46,369 nucleotides of DNA from Desulfovibrio sp. (lineage in GTDB: Bacteria; Desulfobacterota; Desulfovibrionia; Desulfovibrionales; Desulfovibrionaceae): the NCBI GenBank assembly GCA_031271265.1, contig JAISWB010000068.1, forward strand, positions 1-46,369, in the 5' to 3' direction. Shown here one piece after another: positions 7,551-16,676 of this stretch (positions within the stretch are counted from its first letter, which is position 1; every line of letters starts with the position of its first letter). The notes under the pieces were generated by a model that did no database searches, was not told the DNA's origin, and was given only the letters and a program-made list of their open reading frames with translations. A program made the translations under genes and the position numbers.

Positions 7551-8302
7551 CGCCTGCAGCCGTGCATACATGTGCGGAGCCGCGCCCCCCGCACACCCCG
7601 GCGGATAGCTCCGGGCAACGTCCTCCGCTCTATTCGCTGCGCAATCTGGTCAAGGAATTTGACGGTCCGGGCGAAAAGGTTAGTGTTTTACAAGGCCTCA
7701 ACCTTGATATACAAGAAGGCGAAAGCGCGGCCGTTGTCGGCGCTTCGGGGTCCGGAAAATCGACGTTTCTGCACATTTTGGGCACCCTTGCCGAACCGGG
7801 CGGCGGGGAACTGTACTTTCGCGGGACGAATATGCGGACCCTGGATGCCGGAGCAAAAGCCCGCCTGCGCAATGAAAGCATCGGCTTCGTCTTTCAGTTC
7901 CACCACCTGCTGCCGGAGTTTACAACCTTGGAAAACGTGGCCATGCAGGCGGTGATCGGCGGCTGCCCGATGCAGGCCGCGCTGGACAAGGCGGCGGACA
8001 TACTGGAACGCGTGGGGCTGGCCGGCCGGGCGCGCTTTGCCGTCGGCCTGCTTTCCGGCGGCGAACGCCAGAGAGCGGCCATAGCCAGAGCCCTGATGCA
8101 GGACCCCGTCGTGCTTCTGGCCGACGAACCTACGGGCAACCTTGACGAGAAAAACGGCATGCTGGTCGCGGAACTGCTTGTGCGGCTGAACGCGGAGCAG
8201 GGCACGGCCATGGTTGTGGCGACACACAATCCGGAGTTGGCGGGACGCATGGCCAGACGCTTCGAACTCAAGTCCGGAGAACTGTATGAGCAATCACGCT
8301 GA
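7547..8302 (+). CDS. lolD: Lipoprotein-releasing system ATP-binding protein LolD
   Basis: This 251-residue ABC ATPase powers lipoprotein release with LolC. Walker A GASGSGKST, the FVFQFHHLLPEFT Q-loop region (the LLPEFTALENV-type LolD hallmark), signature LSGGERQR, Walker B VVLLADEPTGNLD and the switch H in VATHN are all present. The ATG at 7547 overlaps the lolC stop; the first 30 residues are a variable Pro-rich leader before the ABC domain. Its last 38 codons are the first copy of a 130-bp tandem duplication, and an ATG inside its 3' end (8286) opens a spurious 45-codon frame. Confidence 0.93.
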   Translation: MTPAAVHTCAEPRPPHTPADSSGQRPPLYSLRNLVKEFDGPGEKVSVLQGLNLDIQEGESAAVVGASGSGKSTFLHILGTLAEPGGGELYFRGTNMRTLDAGAKARLRNESIGFVFQFHHLLPEFTTLENVAMQAVIGGCPMQAALDKAADILERVGLAGRARFAVGLLSGGERQRAAIARALMQDPVVLLADEPTGNLDEKNGMLVAELLVRLNAEQGTAMVVATHNPELAGRMARRFELKSGELYEQSR

Positions 8303-8445
8303 CCAAGGAATATATCTGAACGCGGAGCGGAGCGCGGCCACGGCTGCGGCGACGCACAATCCGGAGCAGTCCGGCCGTACGGCCGGACGCTTCGAACCCA
8401 AGTCCGGAGATCTGTATGAGTAATCGCGCTGACCAAGGAATACAG
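8186..8445 (+). repeat. 130-bp tandem duplication across the lolD/bamA junction
   Basis: Bases 8186-8315 and 8316-8445 align without a gap and agree at about 109 of 130 positions by hand count. Copy 1 holds the lolD C-terminal codons, the lolD stop and an ATG; copy 2 holds decayed versions of the lolD codons plus the bamA start ATG at 8416. The blocks around the stop/start and ribosome binding region are the best conserved. As 130 is not a multiple of three, the lolD frame is not continued. Confidence 0.93.
8286..8423 (+). pseudogene. 45-codon frame created by the junction duplication
   Basis: ATG 8286 lies inside the lolD 3' end in another frame, and TAA 8421-8423 overlaps the bamA ATG. The frame begins MSNHADQG, matching the bamA N-terminus MSNRADQG, and ends ATHNPEQSGRTAGRFEPKSG, a decayed copy of the LolD C-terminus. 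It keeps both the lolD-stop/start overlap and the stop/bamA-start overlap, so it could pass ribosomes along the operon, but a functional peptide is unlikely. Confidence 0.5.
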
Positions 8446-11331
8446 CCGGGGGGCCGCGCTCCCCGCAGACCCGCCCGCGTACTTCCCAGGCCGGCTCCGC
8501 GCAACGCCGCGCATCCCGTCCCCCAGACCGCGCCGGTCCTGCAGGCCGCATCGATCTTCCGGACCGCATCGCTCCGCGCCGGGCACGGCGCGCGGCATGG
8601 CCTCGTCCTGTCGCTTTTCCTGTCCTGCCTGCTCATCCTGACCGGCATCGCGACCGGGGCGCAGGCGGCATCACGCGGAGGGGCGAGGGCGTCCGCCGGG
8701 TCCGGCGCGGCGCGTATTCTCGTACTGCCTTTCAACGTGCGGCATGAGGACGGCAGGCAGGCGGCGGACGCCGAGTTCGCCCGGCGCATGAACGCACGGC
8801 TGGCGGCCTCCGGAGCGGCCGTTGTGCCGCATGAGCGCATGCTGGCCCTGATCCGGACGCGCCGTGCCGAGGCCCTGGACCCCGGCTCCGTGCGCTCCCT
8901 GGCGAACGCTGCGGGCGCGGCCTACGCCGTTTACGGCACCGTGAACCTTTCCGGCTCCGCCATGAGCATCGACGCCCGGCTGACCCCGGCCGGGGCCGCC
9001 CGCCCGCCCGTGCCCGTTTTCGTGGAAGTCGACGGCGGCACGGCAAACCTGCCCGCCGCCGCGGAGCAACTGGCCGATGCCGTTCTCGCCGAACTGCCCC
9101 GCCCCGGGACGCCGGACGCCGGCGGAACGGCCGTCGCCGGTATCGAAGTGCGCGGTACCCTGGTCCTGGATCCGGATGTCGTACTCATGCGCATCAACAC
9201 CCGCAAAGGCGATAAACCCGATGCGGCGGCCATAGATCAGGAAGTCAAACAAATCTGGGACCTCGGTTATTTCAGCGACGTGCAGGTCACGCTCGAACCC
9301 CGCCCGGAAGGGCTCTGGGTCGTCTATACGGTCAAGGAGAAACCCAAGCTGGAAAGCATCAGCTTCACCGGCAACTCCGAGCTGGACGACGACGACCTCC
9401 TGGCCGTCATGGGCAGCAAAGCCGGCTCCATACTCAACGAAAAACTGCTGGCCGACGATATTCAGAAAATCCTGGAAGCCTACCGCAAGGACGGCTATTA
9501 TCTGGCAACCGTGGAACAACATGTCGACGTGCGCTCCGGCACCAACTCCGCCGCCCTGAACCTGAACATCAATGAAGGAAAAAAACTCTATATCAGCGAA
9601 GTCCGCCTGGACGGCTGCAACCGCCTCGACGAGGACGATGTCCGCGACCAGCTCCTGCTGTCCGCGCGCAGCATCATTTCCTGGATAACCGGGACGGGCG
9701 TCCTCAAGGAAGAACTCATCGAGCGCGATTCGACGGCCATCACCGCCTATTACCTCGACCGCGGGTTTCTGGACGTGACCGTGGCCGCTCCCAAAATCGA
9801 CTATACCGACGACGGCATCGTCATCACCTTCCCAATCCACGAAGGCCCGCAGTACGCTCTGGGCGACATCCTCCTCACCGGCGACCTCATCGATACCGAG
9901 GAACGTCTGAAACAGGAAATCGGCCTGGATGAGGCGGCCTCCTCCGGCGGCTGGTTCAACCTGACGCAGATGCAGAACGATGTGAAAAAGCTGACGGAAT
10001 TCTACGCCGACTACGGCTATGCCTATGCGGACATCGACGCCGCGCCGCGCAAGCGCGAGGGTAGTGCCGAAGTCGCCGACGTCGTCTTCACCGTCGCCAA
10101 GCACAACAAGTATTATGTGCGCCGCGTTACCGCGGAGGGCAACATCAAAACCCGCGACAACGTCATCCTGCGCGAAATGCGCGTTACGGACGGCGAACAG
10201 TTCCAAGGCGACAAACTTCGCCGCAGCACGGAACGCCTGAACAAGCTCGGCTACTTTGAAGTGGCCGAAGTCGAACTCTCGAAGACGGATCGCGAGGATG
10301 AGGTGGACCTCAAGGTCAAGGTCAAGGAAAAACCCACCGGGGCGCTCATGGCCGGCGTCGGGTATTCGACCTTTTCCAAGGTCGGCGTGGCCGCCACCAT
10401 CATGGAGCGCAACCTCTGGGGCAAAGGCTACAACATCTCGCTCCAGGCGGCTTTTTCCGCGCGGCGCAACGCCTATACCCTGAGCATGGGCAATCCGCGC
10501 TGGAACGACACGGACCTGAGCGTGGGCCTGGACATCTACCATTGGCGCGACGACTACATAGACTTCACCAAAAGAACGACGGGCGGCGTGCTGCGCTTCG
10601 CCTACCCCCTGGGCGAATATACTTCCATAGGCTGGGGCTACCGTCTGGACCAGTATGAAATATACGACACCAACGACAACGCGGCCAGACTGATCCGCGA
10701 CTATGCCGACGGCGTCCGCTACACAAGCGTGGGACTGCTCCGTCTCGTGCGCGACTCCACGAACCGGGAAAACCCCACCTCCGGCAACATCGACGTCCTG
10801 GGCGTCGAATACGGCGGCGGTCTGCTCGGCGGCGACGACTCCTTCATCACCGTGTCCGCCGAACACCAGACTTACTACGAGCTTTGGAAGGACCATGTGC
10901 TGCACGGGCGCATCAAGGGCATGGCCATCTTCGAGAACGGCAAGGGCGAGGTCCCCGTTTTCGAGCGCTTCTGGATGGGCGGCATGAATACGGTGCGCGG
11001 CTACGACAGCGAGGACATCGTGCCACGCGACCCGAGGACCGGCGACCGCATCGGCGGCACGCGCATGGCCTTCATGAACCTGGAGTATATCTATACCCTG
11101 AGCAGCGAGGCGGGACTGTATCTGGTTCCTTTCTACGATATGGGCTTCAACGTGGACGCGGACCGCTCCTATAAGTGGGACAAGGAAATCTTGAAATCCG
11201 CCGGTCTTGAAATGCGTTGGCGCTCGCCCATGGGCGACCTGCGGTTCTCCTACGGTATCCCCTTCGACGAAGACCGCAACGGGAGCAGAAACAGCGGGCG
11301 TTTCGAGTTTTCCATGGGCCAGACCTTCTGA
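8416..11331 (+). CDS. bamA: Outer membrane protein assembly factor BamA
   Basis: This 971-residue Omp85 protein is the core of the beta-barrel assembly machine. The hydrophobic signal core is at residues 62-84 ending AQA, after an unusually long 60-residue Arg/Pro-rich front part; no other ATG, GTG or TTG in frame lies closer, so this start is forced. Residues about 95-235 form a TolB-N/FlgO-like domain (begins ARILVLPF). POTRA repeats follow (about 240-600), then a 16-strand barrel with the family motif region GGMNTVRGYDSED (lid loop) and a final Phe in FEFSMGQTF, the C-terminal insertion signal. It follows lolD in an envelope operon. The N-terminal extra domain is not part of the classic E. 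coli BamA layout. Confidence 0.93.
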   Translation: MSNRADQGIQPGGRAPRRPARVLPRPAPRNAAHPVPQTAPVLQAASIFRTASLRAGHGARHGLVLSLFLSCLLILTGIATGAQAASRGGARASAGSGAARILVLPFNVRHEDGRQAADAEFARRMNARLAASGAAVVPHERMLALIRTRRAEALDPGSVRSLANAAGAAYAVYGTVNLSGSAMSIDARLTPAGAARPPVPVFVEVDGGTANLPAAAEQLADAVLAELPRPGTPDAGGTAVAGIEVRGTLVLDPDVVLMRINTRKGDKPDAAAIDQEVKQIWDLGYFSDVQVTLEPRPEGLWVVYTVKEKPKLESISFTGNSELDDDDLLAVMGSKAGSILNEKLLADDIQKILEAYRKDGYYLATVEQHVDVRSGTNSAALNLNINEGKKLYISEVRLDGCNRLDEDDVRDQLLLSARSIISWITGTGVLKEELIERDSTAITAYYLDRGFLDVTVAAPKIDYTDDGIVITFPIHEGPQYALGDILLTGDLIDTEERLKQEIGLDEAASSGGWFNLTQMQNDVKKLTEFYADYGYAYADIDAAPRKREGSAEVADVVFTVAKHNKYYVRRVTAEGNIKTRDNVILREMRVTDGEQFQGDKLRRSTERLNKLGYFEVAEVELSKTDREDEVDLKVKVKEKPTGALMAGVGYSTFSKVGVAATIMERNLWGKGYNISLQAAFSARRNAYTLSMGNPRWNDTDLSVGLDIYHWRDDYIDFTKRTTGGVLRFAYPLGEYTSIGWGYRLDQYEIYDTNDNAARLIRDYADGVRYTSVGLLRLVRDSTNRENPTSGNIDVLGVEYGGGLLGGDDSFITVSAEHQTYYELWKDHVLHGRIKGMAIFENGKGEVPVFERFWMGGMNTVRGYDSEDIVPRDPRTGDRIGGTRMAFMNLEYIYTLSSEAGLYLVPFYDMGFNVDADRSYKWDKEILKSAGLEMRWRSPMGDLRFSYGIPFDEDRNGSRNSGRFEFSMGQTF

Positions 11332-11352
11332 GTACCGCGTAACGCTTTATTT

Positions 11353-11410
11353 TTATGCCTCCGGCGGCCGGGGCTCCGCCCCGGACCCGGCAGGGGAAAT
11401 CATTTCCCCC
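11353..11410 (+). repeat. Dispersed GC-rich intergenic repeat, family 1, copy A
   Basis: The motif ATGCCTCCGGCGGCCGGGG is followed by a 7-bp hairpin CCGGGGC-TCC-GCCCCGG (11368-11384) and a second hairpin GGGGAAA-TCA-TTTCCCC (11393-11409). A second copy in reverse orientation lies at 23410-23455, and part of the hairpin recurs near 26670. It lies in the 107-bp bamA-amidase gap and may also weaken read-through. Confidence 0.7.
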
Positions 11411-11438
11411 GCACCCCTCAATAGAGGCGAATGCGAAA

Positions 11439-12620
11439 ATGTATGCGTTACATAGTACCGGTCCGTTCCTTCGGGGGCGGCGCGCCGCTTTCCCACGGGC
11501 CGGACCTTCCGGCCCGTTTCGCGCGCCGCATCCCGTAATCCCTTCTTTTCCCGCACTGCTGAAGCTGCCGGCGTATTGCCTGTTGCTGACGGTCTTGTGC
11601 GTAGCCGGGGTCGGCGCCTGCCGGGCCGCGTCTGCCGGGACATCCCAAAGCGTTGCGCCGACGTCAAAAAAAACGACCACCCCGGCAGTGAAGCCGCCGA
11701 GCACTCCGGCGGCAAAAAAAACGACCGTCCAGACGGCGAAGCCGTCAAACACCCCGGCGGCAAAAAAAAAGACCACCCCGGCGGCGAAGAAATCCCGTAC
11801 AGCGCCGGCCGCGAAAAAAAGCGGCACGCCCGCCCCTGACAGGGCGGCCCCGACCGGGACGTCCGCGAACAAGTCGGCCGGCAAAAGCCGCGGCAAGGAT
11901 GACGACAAGCAGGACGAACTGCTTGCCCAACTCGGTCTGGAAGTCAAGGTCATCATGCTCGACGCCGGCCACGGGGGCAAAGACCCCGGCGCCGAGGCGG
12001 CGGGCATTGTGGAAAAACAGTTCACCCTGAATGCGGCCAAACGTCTGGGCGCGATTCTGCGCAAGCGCGGGTTCACCGTTCTTTACACACGTTCCGGAAA
12101 CGGGTATCTTAGCCTTCAGAAGCGGCCGGACGTCGCCAACGCGAAAAAAGCCGATCTTTTCATTTCCCTGCACGTCAACGCCAACCCCAAGCCGTCCGTG
12201 CGCGGGTTTGAAACGTATTACCTGAGCGAGGCCAAGACGGGTGACGCGGCCACGGTGGCCGCCCGCGAAAACGGAGTAGCGGTGAGCAAAATCAGCGATC
12301 TCCAGTTCATTCTCACCGACCTGATGCTCGGTTCCAAAGTCAGGGAATCCCGCCGTCTGGCGGAAACAGTTCACCGGGGCATACGGGACAGCCTGCGCAG
12401 GAACGGGTTGCCGTCTTTCGACAACGGAGTGCGCGCCGCCCCGTTCTATGTTTTGGTCGGTGCGCGCATGCCGGCCGTCCTCGTGGAATTCGGCTACATC
12501 ACCAACAAGGACGACGCGGCGAACCTGAAGTCGGAGGCTTACCTTGCACGGCAATGCGAAGGCATCGCCGACGGCATACAAAGCTTTGCGCGTGAGACGG
12601 CCGGAACCGCGCCGCGCTGA
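11439..12620 (+). CDS. N-acetylmuramoyl-L-alanine amidase (Amidase_3)
   Basis: This 393-residue zinc amidase cleaves the amide bond between MurNAc and the stem peptide, usually during cell separation. ATG 11439 follows AGAGG; an in-frame ATG at 11355 has no such site and lies in a repeat. A hydrophobic signal core (about residues 40-60) ends VGAC, a possible lipobox. A Lys/Pro/Ala-rich linker of imperfect repeats follows (about 70-160). The catalytic domain has VIMLDAGHGGKDPG (zinc His), IVEKQF (Glu), ADLFISLHVNANP (second His) and VLVEFGYITN (catalytic Glu). Three A8-A9 runs occur in the linker coding. It resembles AmiC-type enzymes that need LytM activators; a LytM-like protein is encoded at 36.5 kb. 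Confidence 0.92.
   Translation: MYALHSTGPFLRGRRAAFPRAGPSGPFRAPHPVIPSFPALLKLPAYCLLLTVLCVAGVGACRAASAGTSQSVAPTSKKTTTPAVKPPSTPAAKKTTVQTAKPSNTPAAKKKTTPAAKKSRTAPAAKKSGTPAPDRAAPTGTSANKSAGKSRGKDDDKQDELLAQLGLEVKVIMLDAGHGGKDPGAEAAGIVEKQFTLNAAKRLGAILRKRGFTVLYTRSGNGYLSLQKRPDVANAKKADLFISLHVNANPKPSVRGFETYYLSEAKTGDAATVAARENGVAVSKISDLQFILTDLMLGSKVRESRRLAETVHRGIRDSLRRNGLPSFDNGVRAAPFYVLVGARMPAVLVEFGYITNKDDAANLKSEAYLARQCEGIADGIQSFARETAGTAPR
11666..11770 (+). repeat. Coding repeats with poly-A tracts in the amidase linker
   Basis: Runs of 8, 8 and 9 A residues (11666-11673, 11714-11721, 11762-11770) sit at exactly 48-bp spacing, each at the same place in an imperfect 48-bp unit that encodes a KKTT...TPAA type repeat. 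Slippage in any run would shift the frame before the catalytic domain. Confidence 0.75.
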
Positions 12621-12657
12621 ACGGCGCCGTTCCGACTTTCTCCACAGTTGATCACGC

Positions 12658-12801
12658 TTGACATTATTATGACTATGTCGTTTTACCGCTGTTGAATAAT
12701 CCATAACCGCGTGTAGCCTGTGACCACAGTTGACGTTATTATGCCTCTGCCGCTTGACCGCTGTTGAATAATCCGCGACCGCACGCGGTCTGTAACGTCT
12801 C
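12658..12801 (+). repeat. 72-bp tandem duplication upstream of the first hybrid kinase
   Basis: Units 12658-12729 and 12730-12801 agree at about 53 of 72 positions and share CCGCTGTTGAATAATCC exactly. Unit 1 starts with TTGACATTATTATG and unit 2 with TTGACGTTATTATG, so a -35-like box is doubled. It fills the gap between the amidase stop and the kinase ribosome binding site. Confidence 0.8.
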
Positions 12802-12823
12802 TGCCCGGTGCAAGGAATTGCCG

Positions 12824-15520
12824 ATGAACCAGCCGACCGGACGTTATATTTTTTCCGAGGAAATTCCCGTTGCGCAACTCGTCAGGCAAGGGGAACTGCT
12901 GAACGTGGTGAACAACGCGGCCCTTATACTGTTGGGCGCGGACAGGACCGGATTCGGCGATGCCTTGTGGAAAAGCATGGGCATGATGGCCGCCGGCGTC
13001 GACGTTCAACGCATAATTATCTGGAAAAATCATCTTGAGGACGGCAAGCTCCATTACCGCCGCGTTTTCGCCTGGGAGGAAGATTTTACGGACTGGCGGC
13101 ATTGCATGGAAAAGGTAATGCGTTTCTCTTATATTGAGAGCATACCGCATTGGGAGGCGCGCTTTGCCGCGAAGCAGAACGTCAACGGCCCCGTGCGGTC
13201 CCTTTCGGACGTGGAGCGCGAACGGCTTACCCCTTACGGCATAGCGTCCATTCTGGTTATCCCCGTTTTTCTGCATAACTCCTTCTGGGGTTTTGTTTCC
13301 TTTGACGACCTCCGCAGGGAGCGTGAATTCCCCCCCGATGAAACGGACATACTGCTGTCCGGCAGCCTTTTGCTGGCCAATGCCGTGGCACGCAACGAGG
13401 CGGAAACAGTCGGCGACCGCCATGCCGTCATGACGGGCGCGGTCAACCGCATAGCAGAGGTTCTGCTCCAGTCCGACGAGACCTGCTTTGACGACGACCT
13501 GTGGTCCTGCATGGAAATCATAGCGCATTGCGCAGACATAGACAGCCTGCGCGTCTGGGAAAATTTCGTGCGGGACGGCAGGCTGCATTACCGCTGCCTG
13601 TTCGCATGGCATGAGTCCGGAGATCCGCAGAGCGGTCGCGCGTGCCGGGACGAAGCCGCTTACGACGATGTCCTGCCGGACCGGCAGAAAATATTCGAAG
13701 ACGGCCGATTCATCGTCGGCCCCGTCGCCGATCTGCCCGCGAAAGAACGGGACCGCTTCGCCCGCCGCGGCATCCGCTCCGTTCTGGCGCTGCCCGTCAG
13801 CATCCACGGAGAATTGTGGGGCTTTATTTCCTACGAGGACAGCCGGAAAAAGCGGAGTTTTCCGCGCGACGATGTCCTCATCCTGCAATCGGCCGGCTTG
13901 ATCATCGCCAATGCCTTGCTGCGCAACGAAATGGACCACAAGCTCATCAAGGCGCGCGAGGAAGCCCTCGCCGGCACGCAGGCTAAAAGCGAGTTTCTCT
14001 CCAACATGAGCCACGAAATCCGTACGCCCATGAACGCCATCATCGGCATGACGGCCATAGGCCTCGGCTCGGCGGATATAACGCGCAAGGATTACGCCTT
14101 CGAAAAAATAGAGGAAGCCTCAACCCACCTGCTCGGCGTCATCAACGACGTTCTGGATATGTCGAAGATTGAGGCCAACAAGCTGGAGATTTCCCCCGCC
14201 CCCTTCAATTTCGAGAAAATGCTCCGCAAGGTGGTTGATGTCGTCAATTTCCGCATTGAAGAAAAACAACAGAACTTCAACGTCATACTCGGTCGCGGCA
14301 TCCCGGGCACGGTCATCGGCGACGACCAGCGTCTGGCGCAGGTACTGGCCAACCTGCTCTCCAACGCCGTGAAATTCACGCCGGAAAACGGCTCCATTCG
14401 CCTGTCGGCCTCCCTTGAACACGAGGAAGCGGACACCTGTACCGTCAAATTCGCCGTTGCGGATACGGGCATCGGCATCAGCGCGGAACAACAGGCGCGA
14501 CTCTTCTCTTCCTTTCAACAGGCGGAAAGCTCCACCTCGCGCAAGTTCGGCGGCACCGGACTCGGACTGGCCATCTCCAAGCGCATCGTAGAGATGATGG
14601 ACGGGCGCATCTGGATTGAATCCGAGCCGGGCAAAGGCTCGACCTTTTTCTTCACGGTACGGCTCCGGCGCGGAGATGAGGGCAAAGCCGGACACGCCGT
14701 CGGCGTCGACTGGAAATCCCTGAAAATGATCGCCGTCGATGATGATGCGGAAACCTTGTGCTTCTTCTCGGAAATCGTGAGCCGTATCGGGGGCGTCTGC
14801 GATACGGCGGAGAGCGGTGCGGCGGCCCTGGCCCTGACGGAACTCCGCGGCCCTTACGATCTGTACTTTCTGGACTGGAAAATGCCGGAGATGAACGGCA
14901 TAGAACTCGCCCGCGAACTCAGAAAACGCTGCGAGGGCCGGCCTGTACTCGTGCTGATGACCGCCGCCGACCGGGGCGTCGCCGAGGAAGAAGCCGCGGA
15001 CGCCGGTGTAGACCACTTTCTGCCCAAGCCCCTGTTCCCGTCCTCCCTCGTTGATTGTGTCAATGAATGTATGGGGGCGAGTAAACGCGCCGCGACCGAC
15101 GACCGGCACATGGAGGCGACCGACGACTTCTCCGGCCGCCGCATGCTGCTGGCCGAAGACGTGGACATCAACCGTGAAATCGTCTGCGCCCTGCTGGAAC
15201 CTGCCCGTCTGGATATCGCCTGCGCCGAAAACGGCGCCGTGGCCCTGCGCATGTTCAGCGAGGCGCCGTATGACTACGACCTGATTTTCATGGATATCCA
15301 AATGCCGGAAATGGACGGCATGGAAGCCACGCGCGCCATCCGCGCCCTGGATGTGCCGCGGGCGCGCACCGTGCCCATCATCGCCATGACCGCCAACGTG
15401 TTCCGCGAAGACATCGAGGCCTGCCTCGCCTGCGGCATGAACGACCACGTGGGCAAACCCCTTAACCTGGAAGAAGTCCTGGCTAAACTGCGCATCTACC
15501 TGCCCGCCGGCGGGCGGTAA
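12824..15520 (+). CDS. Hybrid sensor histidine kinase: two GAF-type, HisKA, HATPase, two receivers
   Basis: The product has 898 residues and no membrane helix, so it is a cytoplasmic sensor. Two related N-terminal units (about 1-190 and 200-385) each end in a [16 protein letters not shown]-type strand typical of GAF domains and look like an internal duplication. HisKA follows with [14 protein letters not shown] (phospho-His near 397), then HATPase with N-box [16 protein letters not shown] and [10 protein letters not shown]. Two receivers follow with phospho-Asp in [11 protein letters not shown] and [11 protein letters not shown]. No HPt or DNA-binding output is fused, so the output partner is elsewhere. 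ATG 12824 has AAGGA 7 bp upstream; an in-frame ATG at 12764 lies inside the 72-bp repeat. The catalytic core is closely similar to the kinase at 17-19 kb, suggesting paralogy. Confidence 0.92.
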   Translation: MNQPTGRYIFSEEIPVAQLVRQGELLNVVNNAALILLGADRTGFGDALWKSMGMMAAGVDVQRIIIWKNHLEDGKLHYRRVFAWEEDFTDWRHCMEKVMRFSYIESIPHWEARFAAKQNVNGPVRSLSDVERERLTPYGIASILVIPVFLHNSFWGFVSFDDLRREREFPPDETDILLSGSLLLANAVARNEAETVGDRHAVMTGAVNRIAEVLLQSDETCFDDDLWSCMEIIAHCADIDSLRVWENFVRDGRLHYRCLFAWHESGDPQSGRACRDEAAYDDVLPDRQKIFEDGRFIVGPVADLPAKERDRFARRGIRSVLALPVSIHGELWGFISYEDSRKKRSFPRDDVLILQSAGLIIANALLRNEMDHKLIKAREEALAGTQAKSEFLSNMSHEIRTPMNAIIGMTAIGLGSADITRKDYAFEKIEEASTHLLGVINDVLDMSKIEANKLEISPAPFNFEKMLRKVVDVVNFRIEEKQQNFNVILGRGIPGTVIGDDQRLAQVLANLLSNAVKFTPENGSIRLSASLEHEEADTCTVKFAVADTGIGISAEQQARLFSSFQQAESSTSRKFGGTGLGLAISKRIVEMMDGRIWIESEPGKGSTFFFTVRLRRGDEGKAGHAVGVDWKSLKMIAVDDDAETLCFFSEIVSRIGGVCDTAESGAAALALTELRGPYDLYFLDWKMPEMNGIELARELRKRCEGRPVLVLMTAADRGVAEEEAADAGVDHFLPKPLFPSSLVDCVNECMGASKRAATDDRHMEATDDFSGRRMLLAEDVDINREIVCALLEPARLDIACAENGAVALRMFSEAPYDYDLIFMDIQMPEMDGMEATRAIRALDVPRARTVPIIAMTANVFREDIEACLACGMNDHVGKPLNLEEVLAKLRIYLPAGGR

Positions 15521-15560
15521 AAGAATACTTCTCCCTCAAAAGAGTACATCCCCGCTTCCT

Positions 15561-16676
15561 TCAAAAACCCGGCCTTACGCAATGCTCCCGCAGATGCTTC
15601 ATAACGGCGGGAAAGACAAGGTCCGGAGTCAGTCTTTCCAGGCAAACCAGCCCGTTGTCGCAGGTATTCCTGCGGCAGAACGCGCACGGTACGGAAGTGA
15701 ACTGTCCGGCGTGGATGTGGACGTGTTCCGGTGAAGGAAAAGTCCAGCCCAGGCCGCCCGCGCCGAGGACGGTCAGGCTGGGCACATCCAGAGCCACGGC
15801 AATATGCCTCGGGGCGGAACAGTTGCCGATCTGCAGCAGCGCCCGTTCCATGCAGGCCGCCGCAAGACGCAGGCCCATCCCGGCCGCGGGGACGGCCATG
15901 CGTTCCCGGTGTCGACAGCGGGCGCGCAGGTCCTTCACATAGTCTTCTTCCCCCGGTCCGTACGTCAGGAAAAAGCCCATGTCGGGCAGCGCGTCGGCAA
16001 GCATGTCCAGGAGCGCCGCATAGTAACGCGCCGGCCAGCGCCTCGGGGCGTGAGCGTGGCCGGCGGCCATGCTGATGAAGCGTTTGTCGCGCAGGCCGAG
16101 GGCCGTCAAGCGTTCCGAAGCCGCCGCCCGCTCCGCTTCCGTCAGGTATATGCGGGGGCGTTCCCCGCGCCGGGTGATTCCCAGGGGAGCCAGGATGTCC
16201 GCCTTGTAGGCGGCGGCATAGGCCGGGCGCGGATTTGTGCTGTAGTTGTAAACAGGACGCAGGTACCACGGCGGAGTATAGGACAGACGCACCGGCGCGC
16301 GGGACAGGGCCGTCAGCGCGCGGCAGCGCGGCAGTTGCTGGAAGTCCGCAACGATGTCGTAGGAAAGCGAGGCCGCTTTCAGGTAAAAAAGGTATTCATG
16401 CAGCGGCGTGGGCAGGGCTTCCTTGTCCAGCACGTGGAACGCGTGAATGTGGGGATTGTTTTCCAGGACAGGCAGGCATTTTTTTTCCGTGAACATATGG
16501 ATTTCGGCCTGCGGGTAGTGCCGGGCCAGGAGTTCCGCGGCGGGCGTCGCCAGCAGCACGTCGCCTATCTGGCGAAGCTGGCAGATCAGGACGCGGCGCA
16601 CGGAGTCCGGCACAGGCGGGAACGGCGCGTCCGCGCTCTTGCCGGTCCGCTTATTCCTGTTCAAAAAAGATACCAT
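15561..16676 (-). CDS. Glycosyltransferase family 9 (heptosyltransferase-like)
   Basis: The product has 371 residues and resembles ADP-heptose:LPS heptosyltransferases. It has the N-terminal LICQLRQIGDVLLATPAAEL with the conserved Asp and an MFTEKKC strand. The C-terminal nucleotide-sugar region carries IGNCSAPRHIAVAL, where most family members have GNDSGPMHLA, and ends with a Cys-rich VPCAFCRRNTCDN motif also common in the family. The likely role is adding a sugar to LPS or a surface glycan in the cytoplasm; donor and acceptor are not predictable. ATG 16676 is chosen; a TTG at 16697 in frame is an alternative. It converges with the hybrid kinase (40-bp gap). Confidence 0.87.
   Translation of the reverse strand: MVSFLNRNKRTGKSADAPFPPVPDSVRRVLICQLRQIGDVLLATPAAELLARHYPQAEIHMFTEKKCLPVLENNPHIHAFHVLDKEALPTPLHEYLFYLKAASLSYDIVADFQQLPRCRALTALSRAPVRLSYTPPWYLRPVYNYSTNPRPAYAAAYKADILAPLGITRRGERPRIYLTEAERAAASERLTALGLRDKRFISMAAGHAHAPRRWPARYYAALLDMLADALPDMGFFLTYGPGEEDYVKDLRARCRHRERMAVPAAGMGLRLAAACMERALLQIGNCSAPRHIAVALDVPSLTVLGAGGLGWTFPSPEHVHIHAGQFTSVPCAFCRRNTCDNGLVCLERLTPDLVFPAVMKHLREHCVRPGF

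Noticed and set aside
8671-10905. 744-codon antisense frame across bamA
   Set aside because: It is a shadow of a GC-rich gene; bamA is a clear homologue on the other strand and the antisense peptide has no domain.
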